From contig JAEZUM010000055.1 in the NCBI GenBank assembly GCA_023421075.1, forward strand, positions 79,350 to 143,349: a stretch of DNA of 64,000 bases. The letters run 5' to 3'. This document shows, piece by piece, positions 52,663-61,387 of the stretch. Under the pieces are notes generated by a model. The model saw nothing but the letters and a program-made list of their open reading frames with translations, did no database searches and was not told where the DNA came from. Position numbers and translations under genes: made by a program. Source of the DNA: Bacillota bacterium. Its GTDB lineage: Bacteria; Bacillota; Clostridia; Lachnospirales; Lachnospiraceae. Numbering within the stretch: the stretch's first letter is position 1; every line of letters starts with the position of its first letter.

Positions 52663-54393
52663 ATGAAAAAAATCAAAGCTTTGATTGCTGTACTTATGGT
52701 AATCACAATGTTTGGAGCCTTATTTGTAGGTTGTAAGAAAGAGGAAAAAGCAACTGAGGATAAGAACACAACTACTGAGCAGCCGGCAGACACAAAGGAT
52801 GCTGAAAGCACAGAAACAAAAGAAATCAAAATGTTCACAATGTTCAATGCTGTTCCCGGAACTGAAATCCCGGATGACAACCGTGTTATGAAGAAAATCG
52901 CTGAAAAAACCGGTGCATGGGCAAAAATAACCTGGTTAACAGGTCAGACCGCTGACGAGAGAATCGGTGTTATGATCGCAGGTGGCGATTATCCTGATTT
53001 TATTACCGGTGCTACCGGAACTGCTGCTTTATTAGAAGCAGGCGCATTAATTGCGATTGATGAGTACTGGGATGATTACCCGAACATCAAGAACTATTTA
53101 TCCGAGTCTGACTGGAATAAGGTTAGAGCAGAGGATGGACATATTTATCTTGTACCTCAGTTCGGTATTATCCAGGGTGAAGATGCAGCTACCTATCATT
53201 GGGACGAAGCGTTCTGGATTCAGAAAGACGTTCTGATCTGGGCAAACTATCCTAAGATCACTACAATGGATCAGTATTTTGATACCATTAAGGCTTATAT
53301 GGAAGCAAACCCTACCACAGCAGATGGTCAGCCGACCGTTGGTTTCACAATGAGTACCGAGGACTGGAGATACTTTGGTGTTGAGAATCCTCCTTATTTC
53401 TTAATGGGTTATCCGAATAATGGTGCTTGTATCGTAGATCCTGAGACAGAGACAGCAATTGATTACAATACATTACCGGAAGCAAAGACCTACTATCAGA
53501 GAATGAACAAAGCATTTAACGATGGTTTAGTTCATCCTGAGACATACACAATGTCATACGATCAGTACATCGCATTATTATCCACAGGTAGAGTATGTGG
53601 TACCTTAGATCAGTTATGGAACTTCAACACTGCGAACGATGCATTAGTTACACAGGGCTTAGTTGGTAAGACTTATGTTCCGCTGCCGATTTCCTATTCA
53701 GGTGATGGTGTTCAGCAATGGCACAGCCCTTCCGCTCTTGACGTATCCAATGGTTTAGCGATTACAACCAGCTGTAAGGATATCCCCGGCGCATTACAGT
53801 TTATGAATGATCTTCTTTCTCCTGAGATTATGACATTAAGATCTTGGGGTGAGGAAGGCATCGACTATATGGTAGGCGATGACGGCGTATTCTACAAGAC
53901 AGAAGAGCAGAGAGCAAATTACAATAATCAGGATTATGTTACTGATAATTTAGTAAGCTCCGCTTACTCTTACTTCCCTCATTTCGAAGGTATGCTTGCA
54001 GACGGTAAGAATGCACAGGATCCTAAGAACCAGCCGAACGAGTTCTATGATGGCTTATTTGATGTTGAGAAGCAGCTTCTTGATGGCTATGGCTACAAGA
54101 CCTTCCTTGACTTCTTAGGTGAGACTAGAACAACCAACGATCCTTGGTATCCGATGTGGTCCTTCACCAATAACTGGACTGCTGATACTGCAGAGGGTCA
54201 GGCTAAGAATAAGATGACTGAGTTGAAGCATTCCTGGCTTCCTAAGGCTATGATGGCATCTGAAGAAGAATTTGATGCAATCTGGGATGAATATCAGAAA
54301 GTATACAAAGAAGAAGTTGATATCGATGCATATCTGGATGCTTTGACAACAGAAGTTCAGAGAAGAGCAGCAGTTGCACGTGGTGAGCAATAA
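52663..54393 (+). CDS. Extracellular solute-binding lipoprotein (LplA-type)
   Basis: This is a 576-residue binding protein of a carbohydrate importer. The lipoprotein signal ends in the lipobox ALFVGCKK (Cys near residue 24), followed by a Glu/Thr/Lys-rich linker. The mature domain has KMFTMFNAVPGTEIPDDNRV and LTGQTADERIGVMIAGGDYPD, typical of the large LplA/YtcQ-like family that binds complex oligosaccharides. AGGGAGG precedes the ATG. It follows the second YesMN pair. A hairpin terminator separates it from the permease genes, as in the first sugar transporter. Confidence 0.92.
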   Translation: MKKIKALIAVLMVITMFGALFVGCKKEEKATEDKNTTTEQPADTKDAESTETKEIKMFTMFNAVPGTEIPDDNRVMKKIAEKTGAWAKITWLTGQTADERIGVMIAGGDYPDFITGATGTAALLEAGALIAIDEYWDDYPNIKNYLSESDWNKVRAEDGHIYLVPQFGIIQGEDAATYHWDEAFWIQKDVLIWANYPKITTMDQYFDTIKAYMEANPTTADGQPTVGFTMSTEDWRYFGVENPPYFLMGYPNNGACIVDPETETAIDYNTLPEAKTYYQRMNKAFNDGLVHPETYTMSYDQYIALLSTGRVCGTLDQLWNFNTANDALVTQGLVGKTYVPLPISYSGDGVQQWHSPSALDVSNGLAITTSCKDIPGALQFMNDLLSPEIMTLRSWGEEGIDYMVGDDGVFYKTEEQRANYNNQDYVTDNLVSSAYSYFPHFEGMLADGKNAQDPKNQPNEFYDGLFDVEKQLLDGYGYKTFLDFLGETRTTNDPWYPMWSFTNNWTADTAEGQAKNKMTELKHSWLPKAMMASEEEFDAIWDEYQKVYKEEVDIDAYLDALTTEVQRRAAVARGEQ

Positions 54394-54423
54394 TTAATTT
54401 TAATCTAGCTGAGTAACGTATTA

Positions 54424-54457
54424 TATGGGGTGTCTTACACAAATAAGGCACCCCATA
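54424..54457 (+). terminator. Intercistronic hairpin after the LplA-type gene
   Basis: TATGGGGTGTCTTA (54424-54437) pairs with 54444-54457 (one mismatch or wobble). The T-tract is short, so partial termination is likely and some transcripts would continue to the permeases. Confidence 0.75.
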
Positions 54458-54875
54458 ATTAAAAGTTAGCTTCGCCAAATTTTGTGGATCGAGAATTCAA
54501 AAGTCAGCTTTGCAACTTAATGTATCATTATTCTATAAGTTGATTCTCAAGAGCTTATCAGAATATGTATTGTGAATTTGAACTATATGTTAAAACGAAT
54601 AAAATTATATAAATGTGCGGAAATAGAAAGCACTTACCGCTACGAAGATTATTTTGATTTAGCTACCGGATTTTTTGTTCGATACATATTGAAATGATTG
54701 TAATCTAAATAAAATTAGAAATCTTTCCACATACCGTAGATTTATATATTCTTATATACTGTATTGAATATGGGTTAAGTGGGTGAACTGGGGAAATGAC
54801 ACCCAACAAGAAAATTGAAACATCAATTCACTTGTCATAAAATATTTCAAAAAGAGTAAGACTGGAGGCACATGT
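54458..54875. other. Long leader of the LplB gene
   Basis: About 420 bases, very AT-rich, no supported gene. A small hairpin (ACAAG and AATTGA on the left, TCAATT and CTTGT on the right, 54806-54835) lies 40 bases before the LplB start codon, followed by the ribosome-binding site GACTGGAGG. A separate promoter may exist here but none is clear. Confidence 0.45.
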
Positions 54876-56504
54876 ATGCAAAAGCGCAAACCTTATTATA
54901 TCATTTTAGCTGTTCTTTGCTTTGCATCGATTATTAATTTATTCCTTCCTTATCTTGAGCTTCCGGAGAGAAAGCTATCAAGTGATGGGATCGTATTGGA
55001 TGCAGAACAGGCTGCGCTGAATAGCAATGGTATTAAACGAATTGCCAGAGATGCCGGGCTGACCCAAAAGGAAGTAACAAATGTAGCAAAGGATATCCTA
55101 AAGGGAAAAGATTTTGAGAAAATCGTTGAGGATCTGTCTGAGGATGAGTACTATGTAGTAGATATCGTTAAGGCAGAATTAGATCAGAAGATTTCTGAGA
55201 TAAAAACAGTAGATTATTTTAACGAAAACGAATATAACTTTTTCGGTATGATAAAGCTTTCTACTTCAGTAATAAAGCACCTTGATCAGGATGTGATTGA
55301 TTCCGTTCTAATCATTATTACTATGATACTGACCATTCTGCTACCCTTGATATCGGCAATCTTTATGCTGATGACCAAAGGATCTAAGAATTATGGCTTT
55401 GTCAGAAAGATAGCACTTGTAACGGTACTACTGAGTCTGGTAGGGTTAATCAGTTCCAATTCCATCAGTATCGGTGCATTACAGGTGGAAAAATTCTACA
55501 CGAAGAACTGGGGAATCGGCTTTTTCGCAATTCTGATCACACAGCTTATTGTTTGGCTTGTTGCTACCATCGCATCCTATCATGAGCAGGTTGCCGGTTT
55601 TGTTACCTGGAGAATGATTGTAAGACAAAAACAGTTGATTTTTATGGCTATCCCCTTTGTAGTTTACGCTTTTATTTTTAACTACTATCCATTGGCCGGC
55701 TGGACAATGGCATTCCAAAAATTTAAGCCTGCAGCAGCAGAGCAGATGTGGATTGCATGGGAGAAGTTTGAGTTTTTATTTAAAAGCAGCTTGTTTATCA
55801 ATGTTTTCCGTAACACCGTTGCGATGAGTGTCATAAATTTGATTTTCAGCTTTGTCTTTGCTATTTTATTTGCTTTATTGTTAAATGAAGTAAAAAATGT
55901 AATGGGAAAGAAGATCGTTCAGACCGTGTCCTATCTTCCCCATTTCTTATCCTGGATTATTGTAGCCGGTATCGTAAAAGACGTTTTATCCATGGAGACC
56001 GGTATTATCAATGAAGTATTAATTAAGCTGAATTTGATCGATTCAACGATTAATTACTTTGCAGATCCGAAATATTTCTGGTGGATCATAGCCTTCGCTG
56101 TTATCTGGAAGGAAACCGGATGGAACAGTATCATCTATCTGGCAACCATGACTTCCATTAATCCGGATCTTTACGAAGCGGCATCCATCGATGGAGCAGG
56201 CAGACTTCGTAAAATGCTTCACATCACTTTACCGGGAATCAGATCCACCGTATTCGTATTATTGATCATTAATCTCGGTATGATTATGAACTCCGGATTT
56301 GAAGCACAGTACTTATTGGGTGGAGATTTAAATCGAGCAACTTCCTATGTAATCGATGTATTTGTTCTTGATTATTCCTTTGGTGCCGGTATCGACTTCT
56401 CACTTGGTACCGCAGCAGGTATCTTTAAGAGTGTTATTAGTATCCTGTTAATATTCGTCGCGAACCGTGCTGCCAAAGCTGCCGGCCAAGAGCGGTTATT
56501 CTAG
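54876..56504 (+). CDS. LplB-type ABC permease with unusual N-terminal extension
   Basis: This 542-residue permease is much longer than the usual 300-320 residues of LplB. The C-terminal part from about residue 250 is the normal permease: LIFMAIPFVVYAFIFNYYPL, then five further spans and the EAA loop YEAASIDGAGRLRKMLHITLP near 435. The first ~245 residues are extra, with a span at 8-26, a charged region at 30-140 (likely extracytoplasmic) and spans near 144-166, 178-198 and 212-233. TGGAGG precedes the ATG, and no start is seen at the normal position. No ATPase gene is nearby. Confidence 0.88.
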   Translation: MQKRKPYYIILAVLCFASIINLFLPYLELPERKLSSDGIVLDAEQAALNSNGIKRIARDAGLTQKEVTNVAKDILKGKDFEKIVEDLSEDEYYVVDIVKAELDQKISEIKTVDYFNENEYNFFGMIKLSTSVIKHLDQDVIDSVLIIITMILTILLPLISAIFMLMTKGSKNYGFVRKIALVTVLLSLVGLISSNSISIGALQVEKFYTKNWGIGFFAILITQLIVWLVATIASYHEQVAGFVTWRMIVRQKQLIFMAIPFVVYAFIFNYYPLAGWTMAFQKFKPAAAEQMWIAWEKFEFLFKSSLFINVFRNTVAMSVINLIFSFVFAILFALLLNEVKNVMGKKIVQTVSYLPHFLSWIIVAGIVKDVLSMETGIINEVLIKLNLIDSTINYFADPKYFWWIIAFAVIWKETGWNSIIYLATMTSINPDLYEAASIDGAGRLRKMLHITLPGIRSTVFVLLIINLGMIMNSGFEAQYLLGGDLNRATSYVIDVFVLDYSFGAGIDFSLGTAAGIFKSVISILLIFVANRAAKAAGQERLF

Positions 56505-56519
56505 TAGGAGGGATTAAGA

Positions 56520-57413
56520 ATGAAACAGAAAAAAAGAAAAAAGAGTAAAGCAGATATTATATTTATTATCGTAAACACAATCATACTGACACTATTCTGT
56601 GCACTGACCTTATATCCCATCCTGAATACTCTGGCAGTATCCTTAAATGATGGTATGGATGCGGTACGCGGTGGCATCTATCTGATACCCAGAAAGTTCA
56701 CCTTACAGAATTTCTATACCGTAATATCAAAAGATAATATTATTACCGGTATTCAGGTCTCTGTACTTAGAACGGTTATTGCGACCTTCCTTAGTATGTT
56801 CGTAACAGCCTTGCTGGCTTATGTTTTATCCAGAAAAGAATTCTTATTTGGAAAGCAGGTTTCCCTATTCTATGTATTAACGATGTATGTCAGTGGCGGT
56901 TTGGTACCTACCCTGTTACTGTTCAAGGGCTTAGGGCTAACCAATAATTTCTTAGTATATATTATACCCGGTGTCATCAGTGCCTTTAACATGATCGTAA
57001 TCCGTACCTTCATGAATGGTCTTCCGGATAGCTTTGTAGAATCAGCACAGGTAGATGGTGCCGGTCATATGAAGATCTTCTTGAGAATCGTATTACCCTT
57101 ATGTAAGCCCGTAATGGCAACCGTGGCATTATTCATCGCGGTCGGTCAGTGGAACTCCTGGTTTGATGCAATGCTTTATAATCCGGAAAGACCGGATCTT
57201 ACAACACTGCAGTACGAGCTTATGAAGCTGCTGTCTTCGGTATCCCAACAGCAGGGTAGTGCCAGTGTTATGAAGAATGCTACGAGCCAGGTAACACCCG
57301 TATCCATCCGCTCCGCAACTGCGATCTTCACGGCTGCACCGATTGTAATGCTGTATCCCTTCCTTCAGAGATACTTTATCAGTGGTATGATGATCGGTGG
57401 CGTAAAAGAATAA
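56520..57413 (+). CDS. LplC-type ABC permease
   Basis: This is the second permease of the importer, 297 residues, about six spans. A very basic N-terminus (KQKKRKKSKAD) is followed by a first span. The EAA-type loop DSFVESAQVDGAGHMKIFLRI lies near residue 172, and the C-terminus is LYPFLQRYFISGMMIGGVKE as in LplC/YtcP. TAGGAGGG precedes the ATG 16 bases after the LplB stop codon. A long hairpin (element C) begins 21 bases after the stop. Confidence 0.92.
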   Translation: MKQKKRKKSKADIIFIIVNTIILTLFCALTLYPILNTLAVSLNDGMDAVRGGIYLIPRKFTLQNFYTVISKDNIITGIQVSVLRTVIATFLSMFVTALLAYVLSRKEFLFGKQVSLFYVLTMYVSGGLVPTLLLFKGLGLTNNFLVYIIPGVISAFNMIVIRTFMNGLPDSFVESAQVDGAGHMKIFLRIVLPLCKPVMATVALFIAVGQWNSWFDAMLYNPERPDLTTLQYELMKLLSSVSQQQGSASVMKNATSQVTPVSIRSATAIFTAAPIVMLYPFLQRYFISGMMIGGVKE

Positions 57414-57433
57414 CCGAGTGAAAAGACGTTGAT

Positions 57434-57622
57434 GGCTACTGGAAGACACTTCAGTATTATGCACCGGCATGTGTTTTCGGTATCATCTACATCGAACAAA
57501 AGTGTGCGCGATCAGGCAGACATAAAAATTTTGTCCAGCCTGTCACGCACACTTTTTAGTTCGCTGTTATGATAACGAAAAACATGTTCCGGTACACAAC
57601 ACCGAAGTGTCTTCCAGCAGCC
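57434..57622. repeat. 189-base interrupted long hairpin (element C)
   Basis: Blocks pair from ends to centre: GGCT (57434-57437) with AGCC (57619-57622); 57439-57452 with 57604-57617 (14 bp perfect); ACCGG (57463) with CCGGT (57589); TGTTTTCG with CGAAAAACA (near 57472 and 57576); TATCAT with ATGATA; CGAAC (57493) with GTTCG (57559); AAAAGTGTGCG (57498) with 57546-57556; CAGGC-GAC with GTC-GCCTG around a loop near 57522-57532. It lies between convergent genes and encodes nothing. Confidence 0.8.
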
Positions 57623-57650
57623 GTTATTCGTTATGGATCAGAGTGGATGA

Positions 57651-58124
57651 TCACTTAGACAATTTTGCTATCTCCCAAATAACCTCTGAACCAAAAGCAG
57701 AATTATGATAGGAAGCAACAAAAATACATTCCGAAGAAACATATAATCTCCACTTTGTTTTATTTCCATTTTTATCGTTTATATCATATTGATATTGAAT
57801 CCTGTTATATTGTAAGATATGGTCGTCAAATAATGGTGAGGAATTGAATTGGACATCTTCTTTTACATAACTTGGAGAACTTATTTCTACATTGAACTCT
57901 TTGCTTTCAATACGAAATAGATTCGGTTCAATTGTATATTTTGTATCTGCCATCGTATTATTTGCATAATCAAGTGAGGAAGATGATAATCCTGTTAAAT
58001 AAATTAACTTATCAAAGGTATATGTACCATAGAAATCTTGTTTTTCAACATTAACATTATTAGATAAAAAGATTAGTAAGATTACTACGACAAATCCTAC
58101 TATAAGCAACACAACTCTTTTCAT
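57651..58124 (-). CDS. Membrane-anchored or secreted protein of unknown function
   Basis: The 157-residue product begins with a basic residue pair and a hydrophobic stretch (VVLLIVGFVVVILLIFL), a signal anchor or uncleaved signal, followed by a polar domain rich in Tyr, Ser and Asn. The open frame starts four codons earlier, but GGGGGGA before the ATG at 58124 decides the start. I do not recognise the family. It is the last of several small minus-strand genes of low GC in this region. Confidence 0.6.
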   Translation of the reverse strand: MKRVVLLIVGFVVVILLIFLSNNVNVEKQDFYGTYTFDKLIYLTGLSSSSLDYANNTMADTKYTIEPNLFRIESKEFNVEISSPSYVKEDVQFNSSPLFDDHILQYNRIQYQYDINDKNGNKTKWRLYVSSECIFVASYHNSAFGSEVIWEIAKLSK

Positions 58125-58408
58125 AATTCCCCCCATAATAGGACTAGAATATTATCTTGCATAATGACGGCGAAAGCGAAAGTAACAACTATAATTATAC
58201 CATCATAAGAATATCATCTCTACCTTTTTATTCCAATTATGATATTGCCTATTATTATTCGGTTTATGATTGTATTTTATAAGCTAAATTACAGTTTAGC
58301 TCATCAAAAAACTACCAACCGAATATATTTAGTTGGTAGTTGTATATCATTTTCTAATTAAATTTATATAACATTTAATACGCTGTTTACAAAGATTACG
58401 AATGTTTA

Positions 58409-58714
58409 TTATTTTTCATAAAATACTTTGAAATAATTTCTTATGCCATCCCAAACATCATTTGTAACAAAGAAACTTTCTGCAGCAGAATATCTTCTTC
58501 CCATTTCGTCTCGAAATTTTATCTTTGTATATATATTATCTCCTATCATCTCATCATACCAATCGAGGAAATATACCTTATCTCCAACAAAATATTCTAC
58601 AGATTTTTCTTCATCAAAAACTCCATTTTCATCAGTAATATCTACGACGCAACAATTATCTATAAAATAAATAATATCATTTACTCCAGCTTTACATTCA
58701 ACTGATACACTCAT
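58409..58714 (-). CDS. Small acidic protein of unknown function
   Basis: The 101-residue product is acidic and aromatic-rich, without signal or membrane segment. Segments such as NDIIYFIDNCCVVDITDENG and KVYFLDWYDEM suggest an alpha/beta fold. The open frame begins at 58732; the ATG at 58714 has AGAGGT five bases before and is preferred. No family recognised. Its size and context would fit an immunity-type protein, but no toxin gene is present. Its upstream linker resembles those of the two genes before it. Confidence 0.55.
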   Translation of the reverse strand: MSVSVECKAGVNDIIYFIDNCCVVDITDENGVFDEEKSVEYFVGDKVYFLDWYDEMIGDNIYTKIKFRDEMGRRYSAAESFFVTNDVWDGIRNYFKVFYEK

Positions 58715-58813
58715 ATTGGACCTCTTCATCAATAATATTTATAATAGTTGTTCACTTTTTGTAACTGATGTGACGCTTATTATACAAACATTGCGTCTTA
58801 ACATTGAATATAT
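58715..58813 (-). repeat. Related linker copy 1 (GCGTCACA type)
   Basis: Read on the minus strand: AAGACGCAATGTTTGTATAA, then AGCGTCACATCAGTTAC. It matches the linker at 59117-59229 in GACG, TTTGTATAA, AGCGTCACA and CAGTTA. Confidence 0.65.
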
Positions 58814-59116
58814 TTATTGTACTATACAATCTTGTGCAACTATTTCAAGTGCAGAAACATCTTCTTCATCCCAATGTACGAATATAAATTTACGGAAGGG
58901 TAGTTGCTCTTTCATTTCACTAATAGAATAAAGTATCATACCTTCAGCATTGTTAGACTTTACGGATTTGACTTCAATAAACTTTACTTGAATAATTTCC
59001 TTATCCCCGCTTACTAAAGATACTTGAATATTATCTTTGTTTGTCTTAATTGCTTTTATCTTACTATCATGTATTCTGTAATCCCCAATATACCCAATGA
59101 AATTTTCATCATTCAT
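58814..59116 (-). CDS. Small soluble protein of unknown function
   Basis: The 100-residue product begins MNDENFIGYIGDYRIHDSKI and ends DVSALEIVAQDCIVQ, with alternating beta-strand-like segments (QVSLVSGDKEIIQVKFIEVK), suggesting a small beta-rich domain seen often in Firmicutes but without known role. GGGAG nine bases before the ATG at 59116 decides among three in-frame starts. It lies between two genes of the same strand, with a linker related to theirs. Confidence 0.6.
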   Translation of the reverse strand: MNDENFIGYIGDYRIHDSKIKAIKTNKDNIQVSLVSGDKEIIQVKFIEVKSVKSNNAEGMILYSISEMKEQLPFRKFIFVHWDEEDVSALEIVAQDCIVQ

Positions 59117-59229
59117 GTATCGCATCTCCCAAAATATTATTCGCAATAGATAACTGTTGTGACGCTTTATACAAAAAATACGTCATTACTAAGTCTCAAA
59201 CTCTTTAAATCATCCCTGTAAATTAGCGT
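59117..59229 (-). repeat. Related linker copy 2 (GCGTCACA type)
   Basis: Read on the minus strand: AATGACGTATTTTTTGTATA, then AAGCGTCACAACAGTTATC. It includes GACG and CGTC as an inverted pair around a TATAA core. The same plan is seen in copy 1. Confidence 0.65.
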
Positions 59230-59403
59230 TTATGAAGCAGACCCTAATTGAAGCAAACCATCTCTGATTAATGTTCCTACACTGTCAAGTCCTGATAAAA
59301 TATTGCTACTTACAGTTATTATAGCTTGTGAAATTAAAAATCCTGCAATGATAATTGCTATTGCAATAATAATTTTTCCTATTAAGTTTTGATACTCTTT
59401 CAT
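59230..59403 (-). CDS. Small single-span membrane protein
   Basis: The 57-residue product has one strongly hydrophobic segment (IIIAIAIIIAGFLISQAIITV, in parts: IIIAIAIIIAGFLI then SQAIITV) and a small C-terminal tail. AAGGGA precedes the ATG at 59403; an upstream in-frame start has none. No family recognised. It is third in the run of small genes with related linkers. Confidence 0.5.
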   Translation of the reverse strand: MKEYQNLIGKIIIAIAIIIAGFLISQAIITVSSNILSGLDSVGTLIRDGLLQLGSAS

Positions 59404-59485
59404 TCTGTTTTTCCCTTCATATTCCAATTTATAGTTTTGTTCATAAATATTTCTTGTGACGCAGTTACTAACGATTGTGAATCAA
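59404..59485 (-). repeat. Related linker copy 3 (partial, GCGTCACA type)
   Basis: Read on the minus strand: AGTAACTGCGTCACAAGAAA, then ATTTATGAACAAAACTATAA. The GCGTCACA and TGAACAA-ACTAT parts match copy 1; the left inverted half is missing. Confidence 0.5.
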
Positions 59486-59658
59486 TTATTCAACTTGTAT
59501 ATCTGCATCTGTTAGTGATTTGCATAGATAACCAACGATATATTTTCTGTCCGTCATTTCTTGTATGTCTGTATTTCAACCAAATCATATATTGCTTGAT
59601 TAATTACTCCCCATAATCTTGTAGTTTCAAATTTTTGATACGGAAAATTTTCTTTCAT
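59486..59658 (-). pseudogene. Frameshifted small gene
   Basis: A very strong ribosome-binding site (GGAGGAGGG) precedes an ATG at 59658. The first frame reads MKENFPYQKFETTRLWGVIN and continues AIYDLVE, then stops soon after at TGA. The reading continues in another frame as DIQEMTDRKYIVGYLCKSL to a TAA at 59486-59488. Adding one A in GAAAT restores a 57-residue protein with the pattern W-I--AI-DLVEN-DI---T-R-YIVGYLCK-L that I recall from small bacterial proteins of unknown role. Either a one-base deletion in the genome or a sequencing error. Confidence 0.6.
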
Positions 59659-59712
59659 ATACCGCCCTCCTCCTTATATCAGAAATATAACAATGGTATA
59701 CAATTGAATCAT

Positions 59713-59967
59713 TTATGGCATTACTAACTTCCAACCGAACCTCTTTTTAAAATCGTTATAACATTCATTGCAAATCCAGTAATAATTATCCTCCGTACTG
59801 TAACCAAAATTTAAATCCGTTATATCTTCACTAAACCTTTCAAGACAAAACTCACAGTGGTCATGGTCAGTATTAGTAATTCTGTTTTTATAGTTCTTAG
59901 CTATTAACAATTTGTTTTTCAAGTAGCTCTCTTGGTTTGTTAATCGCCAGTCGTCATCTTCAATCAT
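59713..59967 (-). CDS. Small CxxC-CxxC zinc-ribbon-like protein
   Basis: The 84-residue soluble protein has two Cys pairs, CEFC near residue 38 and CNEC near 66, with an intervening loop, a likely structural zinc site. FSEDITDLNFGYSTEDNYYWI lies between them. The ribosome-binding site is weak. No named family recalled. It is the first of the small minus-strand genes at 57.6-60 kb. Confidence 0.65.
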   Translation of the reverse strand: MIEDDDWRLTNQESYLKNKLLIAKNYKNRITNTDHDHCEFCLERFSEDITDLNFGYSTEDNYYWICNECYNDFKKRFGWKLVMP

Positions 59968-60348
59968 GATATCATCTTCACTTTCTACTAAATTTTATGT
60001 ATCGCATTTGTAAACTATAGCAAAGCATTAACCTAATTATAACGCCGCAAAAAGATTATATCCACCTTTTTATTCCAATGTTATCAACTATCAATATTCA
60101 GTTATCAATGTACAGTTATGAACTAAATCTTAATTTAAAAAATAGGGAGATTTTTCTATAAAAGGTTTATATGGGGAGCATTGGACGATTATTGCATGAA
60201 TGATTCGGAAGCTTTTACTTGAAATATGTCATGAAAATAGGTAAAATAAACGTAGAGTTTATGTTTCCGAACACAAAGGACAGGCATATTATGGTTGAGT
60301 CTTATATCTGCTTGGTTACATACTTATGACAGGAACCGGGAGAAAGCT
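59968..60348. other. AT-rich divergent region
   Basis: About 380 bases between the minus-strand small genes and the histidine phosphatase. It is very AT-rich and holds the outward promoters; no gene or clear repeat is seen. Confidence 0.4.
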
Positions 60349-60936
60349 ATGCGTATTGGATTATTACGGCATTTTAAAGTGAATTGCCCCCATAAAAAGA
60401 TGATGACTTCAGAAGAGTTCCGTGAATGGTCGGAGAAATATGAGGTTTCTAAGGTTATAAAGAAGAAAGTTGAAATGTACGGGATCGAATGGGATATCTG
60501 TTATGTCAGCGATCTGCCGCGAGCAATTACGACGGCAAAAGAAGTATATAGCGGTAATCTGAAAATAGATAAGTTACTGCGGGAGGTAGATAATGCTCCC
60601 TTCATACATACGGAACGTTTCCGGCTGCCCTTCGAGGTTTGGCATATCTGTGGACGACTAGCTTGGTATTTTCGTTCAAAAAGCCAACCGGAGACCATCA
60701 AGGATACGAAGAAGCGTATTAATACCTTCCTTGATCACATCGACTGGTCTAAGGAGAATATTCTGATCGTATTCCACGGCTTCATGCTGTATAACTTCCA
60801 GAAGGAGCTTCGCAAGCGAGGTTTTATTGGGGAGAAGCTGAAGATTGTTAAAAATGGTGTACTATATGAATATATTCAGGAAGAAGAGCAGAAGGAAGTA
60901 ATCGAGAATGAAAGTAACGCTGATTTGTGTGGGTAA
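60349..60936 (+). CDS. Histidine phosphatase family protein
   Basis: This is a 195-residue member of the phosphoglycerate mutase-like superfamily. The catalytic Arg-His lies in GLLRHFKVN near residue 8 (the usual third residue Gly is Phe here), the second Arg in DLPRAITTAKEVY near 60 and the second His in ILIVFHGFMLYN near 143. The open frame begins at 60295, but GGGAG before the ATG at 60349 and the conserved start decide. It overlaps rlmH by 29 bases in another frame, so the two are coupled. The substrate is unknown. Confidence 0.82.
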   Translation: MRIGLLRHFKVNCPHKKMMTSEEFREWSEKYEVSKVIKKKVEMYGIEWDICYVSDLPRAITTAKEVYSGNLKIDKLLREVDNAPFIHTERFRLPFEVWHICGRLAWYFRSKSQPETIKDTKKRINTFLDHIDWSKENILIVFHGFMLYNFQKELRKRGFIGEKLKIVKNGVLYEYIQEEEQKEVIENESNADLCG

Positions 60937-61387
60937 ATTAAAGGAGAAATATCTAGCTCAGGGAGTGGAGGAGTATGTAAAGCGTCTGAGTAGATATTGC
61001 AGCCTGGAAATCATCGAATTAGCGGATGAAAAAACCCCGGATAATGCCAGCAGTGTGGTAGAGGATATGATCAAGAAAAAGGAGGGCGAACGAATTTTAA
61101 AAGCCCTAAAAGATGATTCCTATTGTATCGCATTAGCGATTGACGGAGTGATGCTGTCTTCGCCGGAGCTGGCCCAAAAGGTGGACGCTTTAGGGGTGGC
61201 AGGTACCAGTCACATCAGCTTTGTGATTGGAGGCTCTCTTGGATTATCGGAGGAAGTATTAAGAAGAGCAGATTATAAGCTGAGCTTTTCGAAAATGACC
61301 TTTCCTCATCAGCTGATGCGGATGATTCTCTTGGAGCAGGTGTACCGGGCTTATCGAATTATTCATAATCAGCCCTATCATAAGTAA
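60908..61387 (+). CDS. rlmH: 23S rRNA (pseudouridine-1915-N3) methyltransferase
   Basis: RlmH, a small SPOUT enzyme, methylates pseudouridine 1915 of 23S rRNA. The 159-residue protein shows the start MKVTLICVGKLKEKYL, the SAM-knot segment SFVIGGSLGLSEEVLRRA near residue 103 and the end FPHQLMRMILLEQVYRAYRI. It starts inside the end of the histidine phosphatase gene (29-base overlap), so its ribosome-binding site is within that gene. The length is exactly typical. Confidence 0.97.
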   Translation: MKVTLICVGKLKEKYLAQGVEEYVKRLSRYCSLEIIELADEKTPDNASSVVEDMIKKKEGERILKALKDDSYCIALAIDGVMLSSPELAQKVDALGVAGTSHISFVIGGSLGLSEEVLRRADYKLSFSKMTFPHQLMRMILLEQVYRAYRIIHNQPYHK

